A stretch of 64,000 bases of DNA from contig NC_092344.1 in assembly GCF_963676685.1 (NCBI RefSeq), positions 54,830,830-54,894,829 on the forward strand, in the 5' to 3' direction. This DNA is from Mytilus edulis (lineage: Eukaryota > Mollusca > Bivalvia > Mytilida > Mytilidae). The notes below the pieces were generated by a model. The model was not told where the DNA came from. It was given only the letters and a program-made list of their open reading frames with translations, and searched no databases. This document shows, in pieces, positions 1 to 13,329 of this stretch; positions within the stretch are counted from its first letter, which is position 1, and each line of letters starts with the position of its first letter. A program made the position numbers and the translations under genes.

Positions 1-265
1 CACACTATCAAAATAATCTGACTAGCATTATCTCAAGAAATCTGACTTAACATCAAATAACACTGTTTTATATCATTAATAGCCAGACTAGAAACTTCAC
101 ATATAACCAGACTAGCAACATCAGAAATACCCAAGTAGCAACATCCCAAACGACATGACAAGCATTATTTCAAGATCTCTGAATAAACCTTAAATTACTC
201 TGTTTTGTATAATTATCATAATTTTCACTACTAAGATGATGAATGTTATACTTTACACCTTTCAG

Positions 266-3200
266 AGGAATCGGCAGAACATGAACCAGCCTGGAAAAAA
301 GCAGGTTTGAAGCCAGGTATCCAAATTTGGAGAATTGTGGTATGTACATTCGATTTATTAGTTAGACATACTAGTTGTTTGCTTTTTGTCCTTATTCATG
401 TTTGGAAAGGAAATTTATAAGTAAATCGAACTGTCAAACGTAATGTACACTGAAGTATAAAATAAATCTACAATTTTTAATTTTTCCAAACAACGTGCTA
501 GCGAATATAAAAATGTTTAAGTTTATGAATAAATGAAACCTTCAACATTATAGACGTGCATGATTCTTTTAGGAAGACCAAGTTAGTTTTTCATATCCGT
601 ATAATTGGCAACACCAATTCCATTTTAAAATATAAAAGCTCATTTCAGAAATTCAAAGTTACACATTGGCAAGAGGAAGATTTTGGGAAATTTTATGACG
701 GAGATTCTTATATCATACTGAATGTAAGTAATTAGTTACAGGCAACGTTATTGCACAATTTTTCTAAATTGTTACTCACTGATGCGAAATCAATTTTCTG
801 TGAATAATCAAAGCTTAAGTTAGACAACGATATTTTCTATTTCCCAAACATTTCTCTGTATCAAAATATGGCAAAATAATACATGAGAAAAGGCTATTCT
901 TTGTCTATTCTAGATTTCATAAGTGTTCTGATGCATGAATAAGCAATTCACAAAGTATGCAGAGACCGATTCTATTTCATAATTTAGATACAAGTACATG
1001 ACTTTTTTAATTTGTATACGATAGGTGAAAACTTATTTATGAAAAAAATATTTTCAATTTCTACAGGTTGAATATTTTCATAGAGATATTAAAGATGCTA
1101 AAATACCAGAACTGTATGATGATACATTTTTAAATATCTAAGTTCCTTTCTCACTCTAGTAATAAATATCTGAAAAATATATATATGTAAATCTTGTTCC
1201 AGACATACAAAGAAGAAGGGAATGAACAATTGTTGTTTGATGTACATTTTTGGATCGGAAAATACAGCACACAGGTACATTATATAACTATTTTGAATAC
1301 CAATTATCATTGATTTGTTTTTTTATTTGTTTGACATTCAGACTCTGATGCTCAACATTTGATGTCTGTTCCACATATAACCTTTTCACAATGAATAACA
1401 CAATGGCCCAACGTCAATCACTTTGTTCTATTTAAAAAAAAAAAACTTTCTTAATGAGGTTGTAAAACTAATCCATATTCTGTTTAGCGTTTTTTAAACA
1501 GACGGGACTGGTCGTGGTTTCTTTTGTTTTAAACTAAGATCTTATAAAGGATTTTAAAGTTTCTGCTCTATTTAAACTATTCATTTTCAACCCTTCAATT
1601 GGTACAGGTAATTTCATTTTCATATCCCTGATACAAGTGTACGCTGCAGTTAAATCATAGTCATCAAATATCTTATCAAACGCTTTATACCATTCTATGT
1701 CTAACGGCGGGTTCTTTCGGGACGTTTTGAGAACGTGCAATAAAAACTCAAAATGACTCGACAGCATAAAACAAAATCAAATGTAAAAACATTTATTTTA
1801 GTAGGAGTAAAACAAAAGAAAGCATGTGTAAGTAATGTGTATGAACTGATATTCTGGTAGGAAAAAAATCTCTTAGAAGATTTAATTGTTGTTTATTGTC
1901 CACCCAATAAACGTGAGGGTAGTATAATATGTGAACTTTCCAATGCTCAAACCCTGACGTCAGCTGAATGAAATGACGTTTCAACCCCAGTAATACTTGA
2001 GAATATTGAAATTTAAGAAATGAATTTGATTTTCCTGATACTAATTAAATTTCAGGACGAATACGGAACAGCAGCATACAAAACAGTTGAATTAGACACT
2101 TATTTAGATGACGCGCCAATCCAACACAGAGAAGTGCAAGGCCATGAGTCAGAATTGTTCAGATCATACTTTAAAACCATCACGTAAGTTATATTGAGGA
2201 CCTATCAAATTATATACTATTTCAAAAAAAAAACGTTTTGAACCACCTGGTATTTCATGTTCTATAATTATGCAATGATTGGCAGCAAAAATAAACTGAG
2301 CTCAATGCATAAAAACTGCTGTCTCTTTTGTTAAAGGGGGTTTAACCCAATATTGTGGAACAGCGGGCATGAAGCGATGGCCCACTAATTATCGACTTAA
2401 AGCATTGACATTTTTACATGTTCTGTATTACAATTCTTTTAAGAATGAGCCTTTTCAGATTTTTAAAGCATTCCAATTAAAATAATAGCGCCTGTTTGTC
2501 CCCAGTTATTGTCTTCATCCAAGAGAAAACAAATTATACAATGTAACTTCAAATGGACCAAATAAAAACCGTTTTAAACTCATTTCACGGGCTAATTGTG
2601 AAGTTTAACAAACTCTACAAAATTTCATGGTAAAACAATACGTTAACAGTTACTGTGGATCAAATGTTCATGTTTGCTCCCTTTGTAATGAACTTCTAAC
2701 ATGGTGTCAAGTGTTGCAAACTGTATTTCAGTGTGTTTTTTTGTTGTATATATATCATGATTTGAAATATATGAAAATTTATGTTTTTTATATGGCCAAT
2801 CTTTGATAGCCTTTGTTTGAAACATTATTCACTTTTTAAGACAAAAGACAATAGATGGTTTGTGTATTGTATTGACACTTGCTCACCTGTCTGAGAGTTT
2901 ACGGTGACCTCTAAACATGATTGTTTATTTTGTGACACAATGCTTCTATGTCTCAATGATATATATTCAATATGATCTCCTATTCTAGCAGATCCTAATT
3001 GTTGCTGTGTATCCGTATATTTTAAGGGTTTTAAAAATTATTTGATTTAAAAAAAAATAATGTCTTCAAAACCCGTTTGTATACAAGTTAGATGCAGTAA
3101 AATTGCAGTCGTTGTTTGGATAGACCTTAGCCGTTAATTTGCACACAAAACATCATTCAAACTGTACTTGTAGGATTCCTGCAGTCCTTTAGTGGCCGTT

Positions 3201-6200
3201 TTATCCATTTTACCAGCCCAACCTATTTTACAACCCAATGAAACATAATAAAATGTTCTAATATAATATTTAACCATGTTCTTGTTGTTTACATTTTTGT
3301 ATTAAATAAACATGAACGGAATGAAGATACCAAAATTTTCTATTATTTTGTTGAACACTTGAAGTAAAATAAGTTACCAAAAATGCTTACAAGGAATTTA
3401 CCAGGAAACAGGATTTTTTTCAAATTGAATCAAATGATACTTTAATTACCATTAATAATTTATTATCATACCATGTGCAACATAACAACGGGTGTTGTTA
3501 CACAAGTGGAATTGCTAACCTGATTAAGTGTCCGGATCATGTCCTTCTTGGACATTGTGTTCCTCAGTCTTAAGAATTTTTTAAATAAAATTGAGAATGG
3601 AAATGGGGAATGTGTCAAAGAGACAACAACCCGACCAAAGAGCAGACAACAGCCGAAGGCCACCAATTGGTATTCAATGCAGCGAAAACCTCCCTCACCC
3701 GGAGGCGTGCTTCAGCTGGCCCGTAAACAATGTATACTAGTTCAGAGATAGTGGACGTCACACTAAACTCTGAATTATACACAAGAAACTAAAATTAAAA
3801 ATCTTACAAGACTAACAGAGGCCAGAGGCTCCTTACTTGGCACAGGCGCAAAAATGCGGCGGGGTTCAACATGTTTTTTTATAGATCTCAACCATCCCCT
3901 AATACCTCTAGCCAATGTGAAAAAAAACCACACAACAATACGTACAGTAAACTTCAGTTCAAAAGAAGGCCCGAGTCCTATGTCAGAAAAGTTAACAAAA
4001 GAAACTAAACAAAATGACAATAATACATACATTAACAAAGGACTACTAGCAGTTACTGATGATGCCAGCTTCAGATCTCAATTAAACTGATTGAAAGATT
4101 ATGTCTTCACCATATGAATATCAAGTACAATCCCTCCCGTTAGGGGTTTAGTATTATACCATCATAAAATATATGAGAAGAACATAATCTGTATCATGCT
4201 AACAACTGGTTTTAGAATAAATGTGTTTATTTCCGATGCAAAGACCTACAAGTGAATCAATATTTAAAGCAAAAATATGACCTGACAACAGTATCGTAAC
4301 TATATCCCTTCTTTAATGAGTCCATTTAAAGGTTTTGTAAGCTTTTGAGGTGAATGCCGACATTTTTGTGCTTTGCAAAGGATACTTATTTTTTAGTGTA
4401 AATTCACATTGCGATAAGACGTGTCACGGTACTTGTCTATAGTAAATTCATGTATTTGGTTTTGATGTTATATTTGTTATTCTCGTTGGATTTTGTCTGA
4501 TGCTTGGTCCGTTTCTGTGTGTGTTACATTGTAGTGTTGTGTCGTTGTTCTCCTCTTATATTTAATGCGTTTCCATCAGTTTTAATTTGTTACCCCGATT
4601 TTGTTTTTTGTCCATGTATTTATGAGTTTGAACAGCGGTATACTACTGTTGCCTTTATTTATACCACTATGAAAAATTGAATGTGAAAAACACTAACGTA
4701 TAAGATGTCTGCATGTTAAATTATATTTACGAATGACCTTGAAACGAAACAAAATTTAGCAAACGTCTTGACTAGCTTGTGATATCGAAAACCTTGTAAT
4801 ACACAAATTTATCTCGCTAAAAAATCTAATACGTTGTTACATACACGAACGAATCTTACATGTTCAGATATATAAACACCATAAGATGATGACAAGGGAA
4901 CGTCACTATCTAAAAATTGATAATTAACGATAGGACATGAAATATCATCTCTTTTATCATAAAATTTGGTATTGAGTTTCCCGTTAATGATATAGATATC
5001 AGGATCGAGGAAAGGGCAGTTTTAAAGTCCGTTTTTTTTTCTTTTCTTCTATTTTCAATGATTATGTTTTTTCCTATTTAACTGTCCTTTATGTTATATC
5101 TTTATTTCTCTTATATTAAAAGTCGTTTTTGTTGTACCTGTTTTTAATACTTTTATAATACTACCTCTAGATATCTTCATGGTGGCGCTGACAGTGGTTT
5201 TAGACATGTTAAACCAGAAGAATACCAACCAAGATTATTTCATTTCCATGGTGATAAATACGGAGTAGAAGTTAAGGAGGTAAATTTTCCCCAATTTAAG
5301 CTTTATTGATTCATGTTGGATATCTGCTCAAATATTGAAGAAATTATGTTTTTACAAATAGCAATACTTTACATGAAAAAGGACAAATAGGTAGGTATTT
5401 ATTTTATCGACAGGGTCAAACTCCGAAAGTTGTTTAAATGGAGCAGAATTAGAATATAACAGAGTAAGTGGCCTGTTGCAATAAACTTTAGACCCTTATC
5501 CAACAATTCTTCATTTTCTAGTCATAGTCGATATCCCCGCCCTTTATCACAGGCCACACAATAAACTACTGGTGCAAATGTTAGTATGAAGGTGCATGAG
5601 GTACATCTATCATAATGACATATCAGTAAATGTAAATCAAAGTACTGAAGTACTGAACATCAGAGGACCTCAAGTTGTGTTGAATTATTGATAAATGACA
5701 GGTGTTTATATTATACCTACCAGACAGATATGTTCACCATACAATATAGTACAAATATTAAATATAATATGCTATCATATCTGAGATACTGACTTGAACT
5801 AGGAAACTTAACTTTGTGAGTTATCAATGATTACTTGGTCAAATAAGAACTGTTAGATTGGCATTATGACCATATAGTTGCACACATACAAAAATCGTTA
5901 GCATATAACTTATAATAGATAATCAACATAGCAAGCAATTCTTCGAGTAGCTATATAGTCACTCACTGAACTATGAAAAAGAGGTTCAAGACAATCATAT
6001 CAAAACAGATAAATTGTAATATTGTGGCTAATTAAAAAATAAAGTGGGGAAAAATATATTGTTTTGGCAAAAGGGGTGGCGAAAAAAATAATTGACCAAG
6101 GGGAAACTTTGGGGGTAAAGATACCAGATGAACAGCAAAGTCATAAATGGAAAATAAACTTACAATTCCATGACAAAAACTGAAAAAGACATGCATACAA

Positions 6201-9200
6201 ATAAACGTACACTAGAAACAACATAGAAAACTAAAGACTGAGCAACACGAACCCCAACAAAACAGGTTATCTCAGGTGCTCCGGATGGGTAGGCAGATCC
6301 TGCTCTACAAATGGCATTAATTAACAATGTTTGTACATGTAGTATCCAGGTCTTTTTTCTGAAACATTTAGCTTTTGGATCAATTGCTAATTAAATGGAT
6401 GTTAACACAGCAAGATTACTATCCCTTATTCTAGATTTTTGTTGCAGTCAACACAAACTCTTTAAATGTTCATAAATAGCTTCACTGAGTTACATTTGTA
6501 TCTTGGTTTTATTGTAATACAGTCAATCATTTATCCATTATATTTTTTTTTAAATTAGCAGCTATACATGTACATTGTAGGTTCTGTTTTCTAATTAGGT
6601 CTTTCCACCTTTCCGTGGAAAGACCTATTGATTTTGTTCTGATTATTATTTTTTTTTTCTTCCGCCTAATTTTTTTTCTTGCATAATTTTGTTGTTTCAA
6701 AAGATGTCGCTTAGATATTTGGAATATGATATCGTATAGTTTATACGCTTTAAAACTGACAACCGCGCAACTAGATACTTTGCGTTGTAAGAGTTATCTC
6801 CCCAAACACTGTTTTTCTTGTGGCCACTACTCCTTCGCAACCGTAAAAGATTACGACAAATTTATTTTACCAAATTGCTCGTTACATCTTCAGGATTCGG
6901 AATTAGTTTTAACCGAAGCTATCCGGATACTCCATATGAGAGTTATTCCCCCTTATGTATTTGATATAAGTGATTTGCATTTCTAACTGGTAAACCATAA
7001 GTGCTAGAGACCTAGGGTCTTTTAATTTGAGATCCTTGGTCCAAAAAAATGAAAATTAGGTCAAGGGTCAAGGTCATATTCTAAATTTTTTATTTTGGCT
7101 TATTTTTACTTATTTTCAAAACCTTATAACATATCTACATCTTATTTTCACTAAATTGTTAGTTGCGACATGCCGTTACTTATAAATTTTGATTGAAAGG
7201 GTGCGTAAACAATAAATAGGAGTTTTTGCCCATCTTATATTTAGAATTATGCGTAAAGTCATATAACTCATTAACCATACATAATAAAGACCTAGGGTCT
7301 TTTGATTTGAGATCCTTGGTTTATGACCTTGAAATTGAGGTCAAGGTCATAGGTAATTTGCATGTTCTAGATTTTGACCTTTGCTTTAAATTCATATTTA
7401 TATATTATAAAGCCATAGGAACTGACATTTTAGATTGATTTTTAATATTTTGATAATTAAATAGATCTTCACTTGTGGAAAGACCTTCAGTTGTTCTTTG
7501 AACAATTGGTTTTTAATTATTAAATGGTTCATTGTAAATATTACAATGTATTATATGTAGATAACCATTTGCTAATGATGGTATTTTTGTTAATTGAATA
7601 TCACAACATTTGGATAGTTTTTCAACTGTTAGGTTTTTTTCACTTTGTTCTGGATTTAATACTTTGGATAACACTGGTTTAGCAATGAGAACATTTTGCA
7701 CTATACATATAGAACACAACTACCATATGAATGTGTCGGTCCTTTGTAAGAAACCTGTAAAACAGGCCTTGTAATTTTTTGGTGTATATCTTGATTTCCC
7801 GATTGTACATTGAGGTGGCCATTAGTTTTCTTGTATATATTGTTTAACATTTGACATTTCATGGCTATTTCTAACTGATTTATGTATAGTTTTTTTCTGA
7901 TTGTAAAAATGTTGTATGGTTATAAGCTTTATTTCTTTTTCATCATTTTGTCAAGAGCTGGTGTCTGATTTATACCAATCATACCTCCCTTTTCTTTTTT
8001 TATGAATAATGACAAGTTTGGTTTTAATTTTCATTTATGTATGTACATGTAACAATATAAAACAGTATATATACATGTATAATCTCATTCCATCAGTAAT
8101 ATTGGTCATTGTCGGTATATATTTATCTTTAAGTTTAACAATGTACTGTGAAAGAGCTATCTTCTAACAGATACTTAGTATATAATGGTTATTGTGAAAC
8201 CACTGATTCAAAGGACAAGTTTCACTTATTGCCCAAAATAGCCTAAACTATAAAACTCCAAAAAGTTCTCAATTTGGTTCGTAATTTGGGTCTATTTCAA
8301 AAGTCTTAACACTCAATAAATCAGTTCTTTTCATAAAAGTACAATTTATGTTCCAAATTTGTCAAAATGTGATGATTTTGGGCAATTTTCAGACCTGAAA
8401 GCTTTAAGCCTTTAGGAATAAAGATTTGGCCGCTACCTACATGTACCATCCAAAATGTTTTGTAACCAAAAGAATCCAAATCTGATATATATAATTCATC
8501 AATATAAAAACTTTTTAGATCTTGGATGGCAGCCAAGTTTAATTATGCCAAAAACAATTAAAGTTTTACCATAGTTATCTGTGGTATAATTTTCACAATT
8601 ATTCAATGGTTTTGTTGTGTCTGATTTTCGAATAGAAAAATAAAGATGGCAAGAGCTGAACGATGCCGCCTAATTTTTTTAAGTACTGTAACATATGAAC
8701 AACAGGGTCAGTGTGGGGCCACTAAGCTAAACTGCCCGCTTTGCACCAGCCAATATAAATGAATGCCTAGGGTGGGAATCGAACCCACATACACCAACTC
8801 TGTTGTCCCTATATTTTTTTTAAAAATAAACAAAAAATTGTCAAGAACAAATTTAAAAATATAGCGCTCATAGGTTTGTCTCGATAAAGATTTGCTTAGT
8901 TTGCTCATGCAGTATCCCAATATTGCTCTCAATAGTATAAATAGGCTCATGTGTGCTCAAATAACCATTTAGATTAGTATCAATATTGATATATATCTAA
9001 CTCAATTGAGTAGATCTAGCTCAAATTTTACTCAACATATAACTGATCATATTTGCTCAATTTAAGATCTCATGGGTGCTCATAGATAAAGTTAACTGAT
9101 TGTATTTCTCATAGATATAACTAATCATATTTGCTCAATTCAAGTTCTCATATGCACATATGCATGTATGTGTGAACAAATGTCTAATATAAGTTACTAA

Positions 9201-12200
9201 AATTTGACATGGATATGGTTACACATTTAAATTAAATAATGCTGTAGAGAATGATAAGCACAAGTATGTCATCAAATTATCATATAATTTTGACGATACA
9301 TGTCATGTATGGTCAAAATAATACAATACTACAAGCTAAGGAAGACTTAAAAAACAGGACAGTTAATCTATATTTATATCTCCATAACTGTAAGGTTTCT
9401 CCCAATATATCTATAGTAATTCAGTAAATGTGATTAACCCAAATTCTGACATTTCAGTGTACTGGTAAAGTAAGACTCTTGATCAGTGTTGATTTTACGA
9501 GCAAGAGTCTTTATACACTCAAAAAAAGTCCAACTCTGTAGGAAGAAGAAAAAGTATAAACAATAAATTCAACCAATAATTATATATTAGAATTACTTAC
9601 ATAGACATAGTCAAAGTCATTACAAATTCCGCGTATTTTCCAGTCAAGGGACATATTCACATATATACTAATGCAACAAACTAAGTCGGAGAAGGAGCGA
9701 AAATCCGAAACAGTAGCTTAAAAAACAGAAAATAGTTCCGTGTGTGTGTCCAAGTGATCAATCTACTTGTTATTTACGAAGAAAAGAAATTTAACTCAAA
9801 AAATTGTTGAGATCTTTATAAAAACAAATTGTTGTTATAAAAAATACACAAATAGTAACCTTATCTTTAAAGGCCTTGCAGGTTCTTGTTACTCCTACCC
9901 AATCTGCTGGTATTTTCAAAATGGCTGCGGGGGACGTGACCTGATAATTTATTTTAATATTATGACAGATTAAATTTTCCTGGTTTTGCTACGTTAATAT
10001 TATAGACAAATATGCTACAAACGGTTTAAAAAGGTTACTCCAAATCAAATAATTGAAATATAATTACCTTTCTGTGTATAAATGTGTGAATTGATTTCCT
10101 CTCGATTTTCTACACGCTCGCTCTTACCCTCTTGCGCACTCGTGGTATTCATCCGCAACAACAATTTTCGACACTTCATTGATATTAAAGATCGTTTGAT
10201 TAAAATACAAATATTTCTAACGACAAAACATTTTCATATTATAAATTTTGCATTAAGAAAAATTAAAAAAAACTGAGTATCCATTGAAAACATGAATATA
10301 AAAGAAGCGATACGGAATTTTATTCTGCACTATATAGGTCCGCGGGTCTATAATGTCGGTTATTATTCCAAAACTAATTATATATACATCTCTTTGATCT
10401 TTGCGCGAATTGAAAAGTAGGCGATGGCAATACACCCGAGGCCCCTCAGGGGCCTCAGGGGCCTCTGATGTAAAAATGTTATAAAACGTTTATCTTGCCT
10501 TGTCATTGCCATTAAACATTTGGAATTAATATACAGCAATGAAGAAAACATAAATGCTTTGAGACTGACAACTTTTAAAATAAACGAAATACTACTTAAA
10601 AATATATATGACACTAAAATAATATCAATATTTGAAAATTACAGGTAACAAGAAAACGAAGCAATTTAGATTCGACAGACGTATATATTCTTGACATGGG
10701 TGCTAAAATATACCTCTGGCTGGGAAAAGGTTGCAATAAAGATGAAAAATTCAAGGTATGTATCCTTGAAATCTACACATGCTTTGTATATATACAGTTA
10801 TATGTTCTTAAAGTTACACTGAAATGGCAACTACTATATGACGAATTGAAATTTGCAGTGAATTCATTTTAACTGAATTTCAGTCCACTTTCGAAAATTA
10901 AAAAAAAGATGTTCTTATCTGTGGAGCTCAATCTCGAATTTTAAGACTAAATATTCTTACTTTTGAAGCTACATAATTCAAAACTTGTATTATTCTTTGA
11001 AAATTGTTAAAAATATTTTTGATTCTTAAAATATTTTTATGAATAAAACAGGTTTTTTTCAATGTTTGAAAAACTGATATTTGAACATCTGATTCTATAG
11101 GGTCTGCAGTATGTCAATTCTCTGAAAGATGAGAGGAGAGGAAAGAAGACCGAAACTGAGACTTTAGAAGAGGAAACAACCTCAGAATCAGTAAGTACAT
11201 ATTTTTGTATACCTATATGAATCTATTATAGAACAACAGTAGGCGCAGCATTGTTGCATGTTATAGCATTGTAGCTTTATTTTCTGTTGTAAAGGTTTTG
11301 ATTGAGATTATTCTTTTTCGATATTATATATATAAAATATGTAAAAAATTGTATCAAGCTAAAACGTTAATCTAAATTGCAAAGGGTAAGATTCGTTTCA
11401 AATCTAAATAGCCTCCTGTAAAATCTTCAAAATCCTTATAAGAATACAACATATTTAATAATTATTTATCATAAGAAATCCATCTGGTAATGACAATATC
11501 TATATGTGAATTTTTTGTTAAGATTAAAAGAAACTCCACTACTGTTAGCACTCACTGTTTTCATTGATTTACAAGTGATATTAAATGAACTAAACCTTTT
11601 GCTCCTGGTAACTAGTGTCAAACTCTTTATTTGCTGTAACAGTAAGTGTTTGCCAAAACTTTGTATCATTTGTTTTATTACTAAAACAGGAATTCTACAG
11701 GTCATTGTGAGTAGTTCGTCATTGTTTACTTTGGGTTTGTAGATGATAACTGTTCTGATTGTTTAACTATTTTAGGACGAATTTTATAAAGCTTTGGACC
11801 AAGGAGATGAAGATGATTTTGATAGCAGTTCTGATTTTGTTTCTTCAAAAACAGAAAAAGAACTTTACAGGTATGCTTGTCATTTAAATAGTATCAGAAA
11901 GTTGTGTGCATAAAGCTATAAATCAGAGGAAAATTAAATTTTGGAAACATTTTTGCAATAATTTTTAAATATCAAAATTTTGATAAACATGAAACAACAT
12001 TTTACATTTTACACACCTTTATATCATATAACTTGATATGAGCAATGTCCAACACCCGTTTATATTTAATTTTTATTACCTTTTGCCATAATATAGATAT
12101 AGATAATGTGCCCTTAAACAAACAAAAAACAACCATCTTTTTCGTGTCATGTCTAGAGAACTTGATGTTTGAATCAGACTGGTTTAAGAGGGTATGTTTT

Positions 12201-13295
12201 CTCGCTTCTTAATGGCCTGGCCATTGCTATTTATTCAGCAAAATTGGACTTGCTCTTTCCGTCTGTCTATAAGCAAAGAACGACAAATAATAGCTTTAAG
12301 GCAGATAAATCAATTTTTATGCAATTAAAGGAGAAGCACTAAAATGAATGTGCTCAAACACATGGCCTTTTTTAGTATCCACATCTCATCAGATTTATAT
12401 CACTCCTAAAGTTGAAATTTTCAGTCATTTTGAAGTCGGATTTTAAAATGATTTGATGATTGAGGATAAAATAATATCTATAAAAAACGTGTTGTGATCA
12501 CAGGTGCTCCGGAAGGATGAGCATATTCTGCTCCACATGTACCACTTGCGTTGTTTGCAGGGACACTTATGTAAATTCTGTATCCAATTAAGTGGATGAA
12601 GATTCAGCTTGTCATATATAGTTGACAGTCAAATTGGACATAACGAAAATCTATAAGTGTTGATTTTCTATTAGTAAATGTTAAAAGCAGTATGTGTTGG
12701 AATTTTCAAGGTTAGGAAAAAGTAAAATTACAATAATACCGAACTCAAAGGAAAATTCCAGACTAACCTTATCTTGAGGTTAAAATCTAAAGCTCAATAC
12801 AGCAAACGAATTGAAAACAACTGTCATATTCTTGACTTGGTTCTGTCATTTCTTTATGTAGAAAACAATGAACTAAAGTAAAACCTGGTTTATAGCTATT
12901 TAAAACTCACACTTGTATGGCAGTCTCATAAAGTTCCATTTCATTGACATGTCACTAATTGGGACAAAGCAGTCAACATTAAAACTATGCTAACAAACAT
13001 AATTCAGTTATGTCGAGAAAGAATTCCCTAAAAGCAATTTAAAAAAAGTTTTTTGGGATTGTCATTAGATTTTTGGACTGACGACAGCCTAAACTGCTTA
13101 CCCTTCCGGAGCACCTGAGATCACCCCTAGTTTTTTGGTGGGGTTGGTGTTGTTTATTCTTTAGTTTTCTATGTTGTGTCGTGTGTGCTGTTGTTTGTTT
13201 GTCTTTTTCACTTTTAGCCATGGCGTTGTCAGTTTGTTTTAGATTTATGAGTTTGACTGTCCCTTTGGTATCTTTCGTCCCTCTTTGATACAAAC

Positions 13296-13329
<34 letters not shown>

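Larger units (their letters stand above)
340..10644 (+). other. Introns of copy 1, left half
   Basis: Long AT-rich introns separate the first six visible exons; the largest is 5280-10644. The repeats inside them are listed separately. Elsewhere (for example 2190-3580, 5280-6100 and 7500-8700) I see no gene-like open frame, RNA gene or recognisable element, only poly-A/T runs. Confidence 0.6.

Noticed and set aside
1534..1767. 77-residue - strand frame ([20 protein letters not shown])
   Set aside because: Looks slightly protein-like, but I cannot link it to a family and it lies antisense in an intron. Possibly a transposon scrap; a translated database search would settle it.
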